NCBI GenBank assembly: GCA_938028465.1
Contig: CALJAA010000151.1
Span: forward strand, 1-33,751
Reading direction: 5' to 3'
Source: an uncultured Granulosicoccaceae bacterium
GTDB taxonomy: Bacteria > Pseudomonadota > Gammaproteobacteria > Granulosicoccales > Granulosicoccaceae
DNA: 33,751 nt
Positions 23,620 to 32,576 of the stretch are shown in pieces. Made by a program: the position numbers and the translations under genes. Below the pieces are notes generated by a model that saw only the letters and a list, made by a program, of their open reading frames with translations, searched no databases and was not told the origin of the DNA. Within the stretch, counting starts at the first letter, position 1. Each line of letters starts with the position of its first letter.

Positions 23620-24177
23620 ATGCACATGAAAAATTCTTTGAGCAGTTGGGGTTTATTAATTATTACATCTGTCTTTTACGCAATGCCCACTTTGGCAGAA
23701 CTTCAAAACCTACCTAATAGAGAAACCTCTAGACCGGTTACAACTGATGGCATTCCTCATATTCAAATTGACGTAAAGGGGGACCCCAAAATATCAAGTG
23801 AGTTGTTACGACGGGTGTCGATGATTCAGGGGGTAGAGCTGCGCGATACCATTGTTGGGCGCAGTGGATCGTCTGGCTTTTGGCTGAGTGATGACATTAA
23901 GATGGTGCGTCCTGATTCGATTATTCGCGGGCGTGAATTTGCGCATTGCCACCCGGATGGCAGTTTGCACGCATCACTTCCTCCCGAGCTAGCCGCAAAG
24001 GCAGTAGATGCTGGTTGGGCTACACCTCATCCCTGGGCTTCAAAAAAGCTTGGGATGGAAGGGTTTGTTATGTTGTATACGCCTGCAACGGAAGATGAGA
24101 TGGAAGTCGTGTTGCAACTCGTTATGGAAAGCTTCAGATATATTACTGGGCGCGATGCTACATCGACAGAGATTTAA
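23620..24177 (+). CDS. Exported luciferase-domain (DUF5519-like) protein
   Basis: 185 residues from the ATG at 23620; a second ATG at 23626 is equally possible, as both follow GGGGGAT. The upstream part of the open frame overlaps the MBL gene and is not used. A signal peptide (SSWGLLIITSVFYAMPTLA) precedes a domain with VELRDTIVGRSGSSGFWL, GREFAHCHPDGSLHASLPPELAAKAVDAGW and HPWASKKLGMEGFVMLYTP. That pattern matches the DUF5519 or 'luciferase family' domain, whose real activity is unknown to me. It overlaps the convergent zinc-ribbon gene by 4 bp. Confidence 0.65.
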   Translation: MHMKNSLSSWGLLIITSVFYAMPTLAELQNLPNRETSRPVTTDGIPHIQIDVKGDPKISSELLRRVSMIQGVELRDTIVGRSGSSGFWLSDDIKMVRPDSIIRGREFAHCHPDGSLHASLPPELAAKAVDAGWATPHPWASKKLGMEGFVMLYTPATEDEMEVVLQLVMESFRYITGRDATSTEI

Positions 24178-24944
24178 TTTGACACGACTTCAGAGCCCAC
24201 AGGTGCGTCGCGAATACCCAATTGTAATTCTAGCTCTTGTTCCAAAAAGAGCGCTTCTTCAAGTGTTGGGAAGTGAGTGATGACATCATGAATGCTATCG
24301 TCATAAAGTATCGCTCGTAAGGACCAAGCGTCTGCAATGGGGGTTTGTGTTTCTCGGCTTGCGCTATGAATAATAAGTTGTTCAAGCGTATTGTTGTGTC
24401 GCGTTGCAGTCTTGCTGACGAAAATTTGCTTAATCCGGTTTGCAGGTACGTTTATCGGTTTTTGAAACAGTGATGGAGATTGCCATAAACTCAGAGAGCT
24501 TCGCGAGGCCTTGATTCTGTACTCCGTCATAAATCCATAGTAGTACAGTACGGCAGCGATGATAATTCCGAGCACTCCGAATAGCAGATTATTTTCGCGA
24601 AAGCTTGCGAAAGCCATGATTAAGAGCACAACTATCACCGCATACGAAAACAAGCGTATCGCCGTTGATCGTGGGATGTGGAATTCGACTTCTCCCGCTT
24701 TTTTGTAGGCTTTGAAGTGCTTTGGTTTGTACGCGAGAACTCTTTTTTTGGGTAACACATCAGCTTGTTCTTCTAATGTTTCACCTACCCATTTGCGGAC
24801 CTCAAGCTTTGAATTGCCAGAGGCCTTGATTAAGTCCACCATCGTACCGCAATTGATGCAATCAACTACTGCTAACCGACGGTCAAGCCGGCGTCGATCA
24901 ACTGGGGAGCCGCAATTTGTGCATTGAATGTCTACGGTTGTCAT
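24174..24944 (-). CDS. Zinc-ribbon membrane protein, unknown function
   Basis: 256 residues. The N-terminus has two Cys pairs (Cys8-x2-Cys11 and Cys29-x2-Cys32) forming a zinc ribbon (IQCTNCGSP and VDCINCGTM). Two adjacent membrane helices follow around residues 95-135 (YAVIVVLLIMAFASF and FGVLGIIIAAVLYYYGF), then a C-terminal cytosolic-looking domain with SLSLWQSPSLFQKPINVPANRIKQIFVS. That region looks like a PH-like membrane-anchored fold, but this is a guess. It is divergent from the lipoprotein gene 66 bases away. No function can be assigned. Confidence 0.65.
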   Translation of the reverse strand: MTTVDIQCTNCGSPVDRRRLDRRLAVVDCINCGTMVDLIKASGNSKLEVRKWVGETLEEQADVLPKKRVLAYKPKHFKAYKKAGEVEFHIPRSTAIRLFSYAVIVVLLIMAFASFRENNLLFGVLGIIIAAVLYYYGFMTEYRIKASRSSLSLWQSPSLFQKPINVPANRIKQIFVSKTATRHNNTLEQLIIHSASRETQTPIADAWSLRAILYDDSIHDVITHFPTLEEALFLEQELELQLGIRDAPVGSEVVSN

Positions 24945-25010
24945 GATCTGAATGTTATCTTAAATATGAGCAGGTTCGACAATTTAATTGAACTGTGCTA
25001 AACAATTATC

Positions 25011-25385
25011 ATGAAAAAGGTCTCGCTCGCTGTATTAATGATTCTCTCCCTCGCATCCTGCGCGACGCATAAAATCGAAACGTCTTCACAATTTCCACTC
25101 TCCAAGCTGCAGGGTGAGAATCCAAGTAGTATTTCTTCGACAAAGCTTGGTGAGCCTGGGCAAGGTGTGCATTGTTTCGAGCCTATGCTGCATATCTTAA
25201 CTCTAGGGATCGTGCCCACACATTGCATTGATGAGTATCAAGTTAAGCTTAATGACGAGCCTATTGGGGACGTAAAAGTAACCACGATGTCGGGTTGGAT
25301 ACCACTGTTAATGAATGCACTACCTAAATGGAAATATGGAAGCCGTCCAAACATCGCTGAAGAACTCACGAAAGCGGCGGATTAG
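25011..25385 (+). CDS. Small predicted lipoprotein
   Basis: 124 residues. The N-terminus KKVSLAVLMILSLASC has a lipobox (L-A-S-Cys17), predicting lipid attachment. The rest is a short domain with HCFEPMLHILTLGIVPTHCIDEYQV, whose two Cys (besides Cys17) could form a disulfide. I do not recognise the family; small lipoproteins of this kind are common in proteobacterial envelopes. It is divergent from the zinc-ribbon gene and convergent with the VOC gene. Confidence 0.65.
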   Translation: MKKVSLAVLMILSLASCATHKIETSSQFPLSKLQGENPSSISSTKLGEPGQGVHCFEPMLHILTLGIVPTHCIDEYQVKLNDEPIGDVKVTTMSGWIPLLMNALPKWKYGSRPNIAEELTKAAD

Positions 25386-25408
25386 TTTGATGGGTTGTGC
25401 GATTTGCT

Positions 25409-25795
25409 CTAAGTTCGCTGAACCAGATCCCAGAGGTTTCCGTAGGCATCTTTGAACACCGCAACTATGCCGTATTCTTCGGTAGAGGCCTCTCGAACGA
25501 ATTCCACGCCTGCTTCGCTGTAGCGTTTGTGGTCTGTCCAAAAGTCGTCGGTATCTAAAAACAAAAATACTCTGCCCCCTGTTTGGTTGCCGATAGCTTG
25601 AGCCTCGCTATCGTTTTTGGCTTGAGCGAGTAGCATGCGTACGCCGGTATCGCTTGGTCCAACCACAACCCAACGCTTGGTGTCGCCCATGGGGGTGTCT
25701 TCAAATTCTGTAAACCCCAGTATTTGGGTATAGTAGTGCTTGGCTTTGTCGTAGTCGTCTACAACAATTGAGATAAGGCTAATGGTTTGTGACAT
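25409..25795 (-). CDS. VOC (glyoxalase-like) family protein
   Basis: 128 residues from the ATG of MSQTISLISIVVDD; an upstream frame to 25852 would overlap the divergent phosphatase gene and adds non-conserved residues. The fold signature is two beta-alpha-beta-beta-beta units: ISIVVDDYDKAKHYYTQILGF and later FLDTDDFWTDHKRYSEAGVEF, KDAYGNLWDL. The family includes glyoxalase, dioxygenases and antibiotic-resistance proteins. The N-terminal metal position reads Ile-Val-Val-Asp rather than His, so the metal-binding set may be incomplete. Confidence 0.8.
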   Translation of the reverse strand: MSQTISLISIVVDDYDKAKHYYTQILGFTEFEDTPMGDTKRWVVVGPSDTGVRMLLAQAKNDSEAQAIGNQTGGRVFLFLDTDDFWTDHKRYSEAGVEFVREASTEEYGIVAVFKDAYGNLWDLVQRT

Positions 25796-25843
25796 GATGA
25801 GCTCGTCTGGTTTTACTTCACTATAACGCCTCAAGCGCCGCAT

Positions 25844-26476
25844 ATGAAACATAGCACCTATATTTTTGATTTAGATGGCACGCTGTCCAACCCTTTAGCG
25901 GGTATGGCTGATTCGATTAATCATGCCCTACGAGAACACAACCACGCCGAGCGTAGTGTGGAGGAAATTGCTACCTATATTGGGCCACCGTTGGAAGGTA
26001 CCTTAGCGAATATCATTGGCAATAATGACGCTAATAAAATTAGCGAAATCGTATTGTGTTATCGCGATCACTACCGTATTGCGGGTTACTGCAATAATCA
26101 TTTGTATGACGGCATTATTGATATGCTTGATAGGTTAAAGCAAGCCGGTGCACCAGTTGGTGTGTGCACATCCAAACCTAAAAATACTGCCATAATGATA
26201 TTGGAACACTTCGGCATCGTTGATCGTTTTGAGTTTGTTAGTGGTGGGGATGTGGGTATCAAAAAAGGTCAACAACTTAAGCAGTTGTTGGCAGAGGGTC
26301 AGATTGATAATAAGGCCATTATGATAGGCGATCGAAATGTGGACATCCTTGCGGCACAGCAAAACAACCTCACTAGTTTAGGCGTGGTTTGGGGTTTTGG
26401 ATCGCCAGAAGAGCTGAGTGATGCTCGTGCTGATCACGTGATAGCCGCGCCTGCCGATGTGTTAGGTTTGTTGTAA
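25844..26476 (+). CDS. HAD-superfamily phosphatase (phosphoglycolate phosphatase-like)
   Basis: 210 residues, cytoplasmic. HAD motif I is FDLDGTLSNP (nucleophile Asp9, acid Asp11), motif II VCTSK, and motif III/IV GIKKGQQL with MIGDRNVDILAA. A helical cap between motifs I and II (about 20-85) matches subclass IA, the Gph/PgmB group. Such enzymes clear phosphoglycolate or similar small phosphate esters. The ribosome-binding site is weak. It is divergent from the VOC gene over 48 bases. Confidence 0.85.
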   Translation: MKHSTYIFDLDGTLSNPLAGMADSINHALREHNHAERSVEEIATYIGPPLEGTLANIIGNNDANKISEIVLCYRDHYRIAGYCNNHLYDGIIDMLDRLKQAGAPVGVCTSKPKNTAIMILEHFGIVDRFEFVSGGDVGIKKGQQLKQLLAEGQIDNKAIMIGDRNVDILAAQQNNLTSLGVVWGFGSPEELSDARADHVIAAPADVLGLL

Positions 26477-26673
26477 ACACAAAATAGACATAGGTTGCCA
26501 CTGAGGTGTTGGTCACAAACCACGCCTGTTAACGGTAATAGCGGATGCGGTAATACGCAGATAACGAAGTAGCGGTCGTAATCGATTTCTTTGCCCGCGT
26601 TTCTACCCACCCCATTTAGCCCAATCTGTCGGATAATGTCGTCAGACAATCGCTCAGTTCGGAGAACCAATCT
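26477..26673. promoter_or_regulatory. Upstream region of the DMGDH-like gene
   Basis: 197 bases without a gene. A GGAG ribosome-binding site lies about 11 bases before the ATG at 26674. A directly repeated GGTAATA motif occurs near 26535 and 26549. I saw no recognisable glycine riboswitch core and no clear promoter. Confidence 0.3.
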
Positions 26674-29238
26674 ATGGCCAAATTTCCAGAAAAAGCCAAA
26701 GTCGTCATTATCGGCCAAGGTGGTATTGCCGGTGCATCCGTTGCGCATCATTTGATTGAGCGTGGCTGGGATGACATTGTCGGTATCGACAAATCAGCTA
26801 TACCCACAGATATAGGCTCTACCGCTCACGCATCTGATTTTTGCTTCAACACGATGCACGATCAAATGACTATTTTCACCACGAAATACAGTATCGATTT
26901 TTTTGAAAAAATGGGTCGCTACTCGCGCATCGGTGGTATTGAGGTTGCGCGTACTGGTGATGATGAACGTATGCAAGAATTACTGCGTCGTGTTGATTCA
27001 GGCAAGGCGTTTGGTAGTAATGTCAGCATGATCTCCGCAAGTGAAGCCAAAGCCAAATGCCCTCTACTTGAAGAGGATATGATTCAAGGTGCGCTCTGGG
27101 ATCCAGATGCAGGCTTAGTTGTTCCTCGCTCACAAGCAGTTGCCGGTGAGCTAGTAGAGATGGCCAAAGAAACAGGCAAGCTACAAGCGTTTGCCAATAC
27201 GGCTTGCACGGGTTTAAAAATCGAAGATGGTCGTATTAAAGGTGTTGTCACTGAACGCGGCACAATTGAGTGCGAATACGTTGTCGTAACCGCTGGCCTA
27301 TGGGGTCGCTTGATTGCAGAGATGGCCGGTGAAGATTTACCTATAATGCCTGTGGATCATCCCTTAACTTACTTCAAGCCGTATACCGAGTTTGCTGGCA
27401 CGGGCAAAGAGATCGGTTATCCATTACTGCGTGACCAAGGTAATTCAGCCTACTTTCGCGACACGGGTGACCCAACCACCGCAGAGGGTGGCCAAATAGA
27501 ATGGGGATACTACGAAGAGAAGGACCCTCGTATGTGTCATCCGCGAGATATCTTGGAAAAAGAAGAAGCACGGCTATCGCCATCGCAACGCGATCTAGAA
27601 TTAGAGCAAGTGATTGAACCGATGGAACGCGCGATCGAATTAACACCGATCCTTGGCGAATTGGGCTATGACGAAAACCATTCGTTTAATGGTTTGTTGC
27701 AAGTCACTGCAGATGGTGGCCCATCGATTGGTGAATCATCTAACGTGCGCGGCCTTTGGTATTGCGAATCGGTTTGGGTTAAAGATGGCCCAGGCACCGG
27801 TAAGGTGTTAGCGGATTGGATGACTGATGGCGTTACTGAATTTGATCACAGCGGTATCGACGTGGCGCGTTTTTATCCACATCAGCTTACTGAGGAATAC
27901 ATCGAGAGTCGTTGTTACGAATCTGCATTTAAAATTTATAACCCACCAGTGCATACGCGTGAGCCGTATACGGCCGCGCGTGATTTACGTCGTAGCCCGT
28001 TTTATGAGCGAGAGAAAGAACTCGGTGGTTATTTTATGGATGCTGCGGGTTGGGAGCGTGCACATGGCTACGCAAGTAACGAGCATTTGCTTGAAGAGTA
28101 CGGCGACAAAGTGCCGGTGCGTGAAAACGAATGGGATGATCGTCATTTCTGGCGTGTATCCAACGCTGAGCATTTAAAGCTTTCAGACGATGTCGGTATG
28201 GTCAATCTCTGTCACTTTGCGATTCTAGACGTAACTGGCCGTGATGCTGCTGAGATGATGGAATTTACTTGCGTTGCAAAAGTGGCGGGTGATACGCCAG
28301 TGGGTAAGGGCGTGTACACGCACTTTCTAGACAGCAAGGGAGGTGTTCGTGCTGACTTAACTGTTTTGCGTATGGGCGAAAATCATTTTCGTGTCATCGA
28401 TGGCGGTGATGCCGGTAACCGTGATTTTGTTTGGATGAAGCGATTGGCTGAAGATCATGGTTACGTTGTTGAGGTCGCCGATCGTACTGCTGATTACGGT
28501 TGCATCGGGCTTTGGGGGCCCAATGCCAGAACAACCCTACAAAAAATCATCGACGATCCTGAATCGATTACTAATGAAAACTACCCTTTTGCTGCCGTTA
28601 AGCCAATCGCTATAGGTGACCTTACTGTGTTTGGTTTTCGAATCTCTTATGTTGGTGAGCAAGGTTGGGAATTACACTTCGATATTAAAGATGGCCTAGC
28701 ATTATGGGATGCCCTATACGCAGAAGGCGTGACACCGATCGGTGTAGAGACTTATGCCAACAGTCGTCGTATGGAAAAAAGCTTGCGATTGCAAAATGCA
28801 GACTTGCTAACCGAGTACAACTTGTTAGAAGCAGATCTAGCACGACCGAAAGTGAAGGCTGCTGACTTCTACGGTAAAGAAGCTTATTTAGCCATCAGGG
28901 AGCGTGAGCATCAGCCGGCTTATCTTTGCACGCTAACCATGACAGCCAATATCGATTCAAAAGGCGTTGCTCGTTACCCTAATACCACTTGCCCGATTAT
29001 GGATCCGGCTACGGGGGATACGCTGATCGATTCGGAAGGGCGTCGTTCATTTACGACCAGCATTGCTTATGGGCCGACCATTGGTAAAAACATTGCCTTG
29101 GGCTATCTGCCGTATGAGTATTGCCAGGTTGGGCGAGAGCTGAGCATTCAATACTTTGGCGAAGTTTATCCTGTGAAGGTTGAGGCAGTGGGGTATGGGC
29201 CACTTTACGATCCAGAGAATATAAAGCCTAAGTCGTAG
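26674..29238 (+). CDS. Dimethylglycine/sarcosine dehydrogenase-like flavoprotein
   Basis: 854 residues, the full length of the DMGDH/SARDH family. These enzymes oxidatively remove N-methyl groups and pass the one-carbon unit to tetrahydrofolate. The N-terminal DAO domain (about 8-380) starts with the FAD motif VVIIGQGGIAGASVAHHL; His52 in IGSTAHAS occupies the position of the covalent FAD-linked His in mammalian DMGDH. An FAO_M linker (about 385-440), a GCV_T aminomethyltransferase domain (about 440-725, with DLTVLRMGENHFRV) and a GCV_T_C domain (WELHFD is at the end of the former) follow. It stands alone, with no sarcosine-oxidase subunits or folate genes near it. Substrate choice among methylated glycines, betaine products and other N-methyl amino acids is open. 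Confidence 0.85.
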   Translation: MAKFPEKAKVVIIGQGGIAGASVAHHLIERGWDDIVGIDKSAIPTDIGSTAHASDFCFNTMHDQMTIFTTKYSIDFFEKMGRYSRIGGIEVARTGDDERMQELLRRVDSGKAFGSNVSMISASEAKAKCPLLEEDMIQGALWDPDAGLVVPRSQAVAGELVEMAKETGKLQAFANTACTGLKIEDGRIKGVVTERGTIECEYVVVTAGLWGRLIAEMAGEDLPIMPVDHPLTYFKPYTEFAGTGKEIGYPLLRDQGNSAYFRDTGDPTTAEGGQIEWGYYEEKDPRMCHPRDILEKEEARLSPSQRDLELEQVIEPMERAIELTPILGELGYDENHSFNGLLQVTADGGPSIGESSNVRGLWYCESVWVKDGPGTGKVLADWMTDGVTEFDHSGIDVARFYPHQLTEEYIESRCYESAFKIYNPPVHTREPYTAARDLRRSPFYEREKELGGYFMDAAGWERAHGYASNEHLLEEYGDKVPVRENEWDDRHFWRVSNAEHLKLSDDVGMVNLCHFAILDVTGRDAAEMMEFTCVAKVAGDTPVGKGVYTHFLDSKGGVRADLTVLRMGENHFRVIDGGDAGNRDFVWMKRLAEDHGYVVEVADRTADYGCIGLWGPNARTTLQKIIDDPESITNENYPFAAVKPIAIGDLTVFGFRISYVGEQGWELHFDIKDGLALWDALYAEGVTPIGVETYANSRRMEKSLRLQNADLLTEYNLLEADLARPKVKAADFYGKEAYLAIREREHQPAYLCTLTMTANIDSKGVARYPNTTCPIMDPATGDTLIDSEGRRSFTTSIAYGPTIGKNIALGYLPYEYCQVGRELSIQYFGEVYPVKVEAVGYGPLYDPENIKPKS

Positions 29239-29331
29239 TGTAGGTTTTTGTCCTGAAACTGCGCTGTCAGGAAATCGCTTGAGCTGTGCAAATATCGATC
29301 ATTGTGTTTTAATACTTTGTCAGCCCCGTAT

Positions 29332-29367
29332 AGTCAGTCATCCCCGCGAAGGCGGGGATGACTGACT
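29332..29367. repeat. Palindromic intergenic repeat, left copy
   Basis: Perfect 16-bp arms (29332-29347 and 29352-29367) with a GAAG loop; the core reads TCATCCCCGCGAAGGCGGGG. It is the dRS3/REP-like palindrome type found dispersed in proteobacterial genomes. A second copy lies at 31569-31594, so the pair brackets gmd-fcl. It may also end read-through from the DMGDH-like gene. Confidence 0.7.
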
Positions 29368-29453
29368 CTCGAAGACAGCAAAATTAAAAAACCAAGTGAA
29401 GCGTAACGTGTTTGGCTAAAATAGCTCATCCCATACTTTAGGCTTCATGCTTC

Positions 29454-30572
29454 ATGAAAAAGGCGTTAATAACAGGTGTTACTGGCCAAGATGGCTCGTA
29501 CCTAGTTGAGTTTTTGCTTGCCAAGGGTTATCAGGTTCACGGGATAAAGCGGCGCGCATCTAGCCTTAATACACAACGTATAGATCATCTTTATCAGGAT
29601 CCTCATGTTGATAAGCCCAACCTGGTTCTGCACTATGGTGATCTTACCGATTCTTCAAACCTTACCCGAATCATTCATGACGTCCAGCCTGATGAAATTT
29701 ATAACCTAGCGGCTCAATCGCACGTGGCAGTGAGCTTTGAATCCCCCGAATACACAGCTGATGTGGATGCAATGGGAACACTTCGATTACTCGAAGCAAT
29801 ACGCTTTTTGAAGCTTGAAAATAAAGTGCGTTTTTATCAAGCTTCCACGTCTGAGCTGTTTGGTCAGGTGGTGGAAGTGCCGCAAAAAGAGACTACGCCG
29901 TTTTATCCTCGTTCACCTTATGCGGTGGCAAAGCTCTATGCATATTGGATCACGGTTAATTATCGCGAGGCTTATGGTATGTATGCCTGTAACGGTATTT
30001 TGTTTAATCACGAATCGCCCCGCCGTGGCGAAACGTTCGTAACCCGTAAGATCACACGCGGTATGGCTAATATTTCACAAGGTATGGAAACCTGTTTGTA
30101 TATGGGTAATATCGATGCCTTGCGTGATTGGGGTCATGCAAAAGACTATGTCGAGATGCAATGGCTAATGTTGCAGCAAGATAAGCCTGAGGATTTCGTT
30201 ATTGCTACGGGTAAGCAATATTCGGTGCGCGAGTTTATTCAATGGTCGGCAACTGAGGCAGGTATCTCGCTTGAATTCTCTGGGACGGCTGAAGAGGAAA
30301 TTGCAACAGTTACTGCTGTTACTAGCCCCTGCACAGATGCGGTAAAAGTAGGTGACGTCGTTATGCGTGTCGATCCACGATACTATCGACCGACTGAAGT
30401 TGAATCCTTACTCGGTGATGCTACCAAGGCGCGTTCGAAGCTAGGGTGGGTGCCCGAAATCAGCACGCAAGAAACGTGTGCGGAGATGGTGGCTGAAGAT
30501 TTAAAAACTGCGAAACGTAATGCGCTCTTGAAGCAGCATGGTTTTGAAATACCGGCGACAATCAATGACTGA
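29454..30572 (+). CDS. gmd: GDP-mannose 4,6-dehydratase
   Basis: 372 residues, the family's normal length. It converts GDP-D-mannose to GDP-4-keto-6-deoxy-D-mannose in the cytoplasm, the first step to GDP-L-fucose. The NADP-binding motif is [10 protein letters not shown] (residues 8-17). STSELFG and Tyr156-x3-Lys160 (SPYAVAK) form the SDR catalytic site, and the characteristic [16 protein letters not shown] and [16 protein letters not shown] are present. The start has AGG about 10 bases upstream. It overlaps fcl by 8 bp, so the two form an operon. Confidence 0.96.
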   Translation: MKKALITGVTGQDGSYLVEFLLAKGYQVHGIKRRASSLNTQRIDHLYQDPHVDKPNLVLHYGDLTDSSNLTRIIHDVQPDEIYNLAAQSHVAVSFESPEYTADVDAMGTLRLLEAIRFLKLENKVRFYQASTSELFGQVVEVPQKETTPFYPRSPYAVAKLYAYWITVNYREAYGMYACNGILFNHESPRRGETFVTRKITRGMANISQGMETCLYMGNIDALRDWGHAKDYVEMQWLMLQQDKPEDFVIATGKQYSVREFIQWSATEAGISLEFSGTAEEEIATVTAVTSPCTDAVKVGDVVMRVDPRYYRPTEVESLLGDATKARSKLGWVPEISTQETCAEMVAEDLKTAKRNALLKQHGFEIPATIND

Positions 30573-31539
30573 TCAAGCCTCAGCTGGAAAGAGAGTGTTT
30601 GTTGCAGGCCATAACGGTATGGTCGGTTCCGCCATTATGCGCCAGCTAGCACTGCAAAATGATATCGAGGTTATAACTCAATCTCGCGCCGAGTTAGATC
30701 TGTGTGATCAATCTGCAGTGGCAGCGTTTTTTAAAAAAGAATCTTTAGATGAAGTTTACCTAGCAGCAGCTAAAGTGGGCGGCATACACGCCAATAACGA
30801 ATACCCAGCTGAATTTATTGGCCAGAACTTAGCTATTCAGTTAAATGTAATAGATGCTGCGCACAAGGCTGATGTACAGCATTTATTGTTTTTAGGCTCT
30901 TCCTGTATTTATCCACGTATGGCTAATCAACCGATGGCGGAGTCTGAACTATTAACCGGTGAATTAGAGCCAACTAACGAGCCTTATGCGATAGCAAAAA
31001 TTGCTGGCATTAAATTGTGCGAATCGTATAACCGACAATATGGTCGAGACTACCGAAGTGTTATGCCAACGAATCTTTATGGCCCAGGTGATAATTTCCA
31101 CCCTGAAAATTCTCATGTCGTGCCTGCGCTGATTAGACGATTCCATGAAGCTAAACTCGCTAAGTTACCGACGGTTACTATGTGGGGCACAGGATCACCG
31201 TTTCGCGAATTCTTGCATGTAGATGATATGGCTAAAGCGTGTGTATGGGTGATGGGTCTTGATAAGGCCACCATAGATAGTAATGTATCCCCAATGTTGT
31301 CGCATATAAATGTTGGTACTGGCGAAGATTGCACCATTGCAGAGCTAGCGAATACTATTGCTTCGATCGTTGGCTATGAAGGGGAATTGGATTGGGATAC
31401 GACAAAGCCCGATGGCACACCAAGAAAACTGTTAGATGTTGCGCTGCTTAAGCGCTTGGGTTGGCAATCGACTATTAATTTATCAGATGGGCTTACTGAT
31501 ACTTATAAGTGGTTTCAAAATAACGTTGTGCGCGGCTAA
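30565..31539 (+). CDS. fcl: GDP-L-fucose synthase
   Basis: 324 residues from the ATG at 30565, inside the end of gmd (8-bp overlap); a start at 30538 would overlap further without need. It epimerises and reduces GDP-4-keto-6-deoxymannose to GDP-L-fucose with NADPH. Visible: [14 protein letters not shown] (Rossmann, residues 11-24), the signature [25 protein letters not shown] and Tyr141-x3-Lys145 (YAIAK). It is also called wcaG. The product would feed the fucosyltransferase encoded just downstream on the opposite strand. Confidence 0.96.
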   Translation: MTDQASAGKRVFVAGHNGMVGSAIMRQLALQNDIEVITQSRAELDLCDQSAVAAFFKKESLDEVYLAAAKVGGIHANNEYPAEFIGQNLAIQLNVIDAAHKADVQHLLFLGSSCIYPRMANQPMAESELLTGELEPTNEPYAIAKIAGIKLCESYNRQYGRDYRSVMPTNLYGPGDNFHPENSHVVPALIRRFHEAKLAKLPTVTMWGTGSPFREFLHVDDMAKACVWVMGLDKATIDSNVSPMLSHINVGTGEDCTIAELANTIASIVGYEGELDWDTTKPDGTPRKLLDVALLKRLGWQSTINLSDGLTDTYKWFQNNVVRG

Positions 31540-31568
31540 GTACCAAGTTTGTCACTCACACCACAGCC

Positions 31569-31594
31569 GTCATCCCCGCGTAGGCGGGGATGAC
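31569..31594. repeat. Palindromic intergenic repeat, right copy
   Basis: GTCATCCCCGC and GCGGGGATGAC arms (11 bp, perfect) around a GTAG loop, sharing the core of the repeat at 29332-29367. An outer CACACC (31557-31562) and GGTGTG (31601-31606) can extend the stem across a symmetric 6-base internal loop. It lies 29 bases after fcl and could act as a terminator or dispersed repeat. Confidence 0.7.
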
Positions 31595-31636
31595 AAATGC
31601 GGTGTGGATGACGTTGTCTAGGTAGCCCACGAAATA

Positions 31637-31662
31637 TTGGCGGCTACTCATCACACCGCCAA
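31637..31662 (-). terminator. Terminator-like hairpin of the fucosyltransferase gene
   Basis: Read on the minus strand, TTGGCGG and CCGCCAA form a GC-rich 7-bp stem with a 12-base loop, starting 5 bases after the stop, followed by TATTTCG. The T-run is short. Confidence 0.45.
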
Positions 31663-31667
31663 ACAAC

Positions 31668-32498
31668 TTATCGCCGTAAAGCCACCGTCTCCCAGCGTTC
31701 TGGCAGAATATCCTTATGTGTATTTTCGTTTGTCCACGGTTGAGGTGCAATAACTCGTTGGCCTTCATTTTTGTTTAACCAAGCACTCCACCAAGAAAAC
31801 GTACTATTAGCGATAATATTGTGAGCCGCTTGGCTCATCTGTTTTAGATCTTGTAAATCTGATTGGTTGTTAGCAAAGCAGATGTTGTCGCCAGCGAATG
31901 TCTCTTTGCACCACTCGATGTCATCGGAGAAAAACATGAAATCGTAATTGTTTCCAAATTCAGCCATTGCGTTATTAACGTATTCTACTGACAAAGCCTG
32001 TGAGCTTTTTTGCTTGATGTAGTCACCACGCCTAATATGAACAGCTACTGTCTGATCGCTCGGGAACAAAGTAGCGTGGCGAAATTTGCTGATTAAGTCT
32101 AAGTTGATATCTTTTAGTAGCGTTGTTCTGATATCAGTGAAATATTGTTCAGATTGCCAATAACCGTCGAGGTAGATACTTTGTGAGGGTTTGCATTCGA
32201 ACGGATGGTAACCGCTGTCGGCAGGTTCGCTCAAATGCTGTTTGCTACCCAGTAACTTAGCTTTTAGTTTATTGCTGTTGCGTTGGCTTTTCGTAAAATT
32301 ATTACTGGTTGCGTTGAGGCCGATGGCAGGGAGTTTGTATTTTCGATTGCTGTTGGCTTTGGAGTACCATTCAGTATCCACAAAAAATGGGGTCGCCAAC
32401 TGGTTTGCGAGAGCACGCCCACTAGCATATTGAAAGAGTTGATTGCCGAATCCGCCCTTTAAGCGAACGGTAACTGAGCCATTGGTACTGGTAGACAT
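31668..32498 (-). CDS. Alpha-1,2-fucosyltransferase (GT11)
   Basis: 276 residues, typical for bacterial GT11 enzymes that transfer fucose from GDP-L-fucose to a galactose or similar acceptor. KGGFGNQLFQYASGRALA near the N-terminus and VHIRRGDY (residues 153-160) are the hallmark motifs, the latter being the GDP-binding HxRRGDY. FFSDDIEWCKETF and ANSTFSWWSAWLN complete the family pattern. The start has AGGA about 8 bases upstream. It is convergent with fcl, so donor synthesis and transfer are side by side but separately transcribed. Confidence 0.93.
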   Translation of the reverse strand: MSTSTNGSVTVRLKGGFGNQLFQYASGRALANQLATPFFVDTEWYSKANSNRKYKLPAIGLNATSNNFTKSQRNSNKLKAKLLGSKQHLSEPADSGYHPFECKPSQSIYLDGYWQSEQYFTDIRTTLLKDINLDLISKFRHATLFPSDQTVAVHIRRGDYIKQKSSQALSVEYVNNAMAEFGNNYDFMFFSDDIEWCKETFAGDNICFANNQSDLQDLKQMSQAAHNIIANSTFSWWSAWLNKNEGQRVIAPQPWTNENTHKDILPERWETVALRR

Positions 32499-32576
32499 TG
32501 TATTCCTGCGCTATATCGATAGTATGATTTACGAGACCAACATCCTTTTTTGCTCCGAACAGGCTGGGTAATTATT

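Noticed and set aside
26477..26673. Possible glycine riboswitch before the DMGDH-like gene
   Set aside because: No tandem aptamer core or matching helices could be recognised; only a ribosome-binding site and a short direct repeat are seen.
29332..31594. CRISPR-like array from the two palindromic repeats
   Set aside because: Only two copies more than 2 kb apart, with genes between them and no spacers or cas genes.
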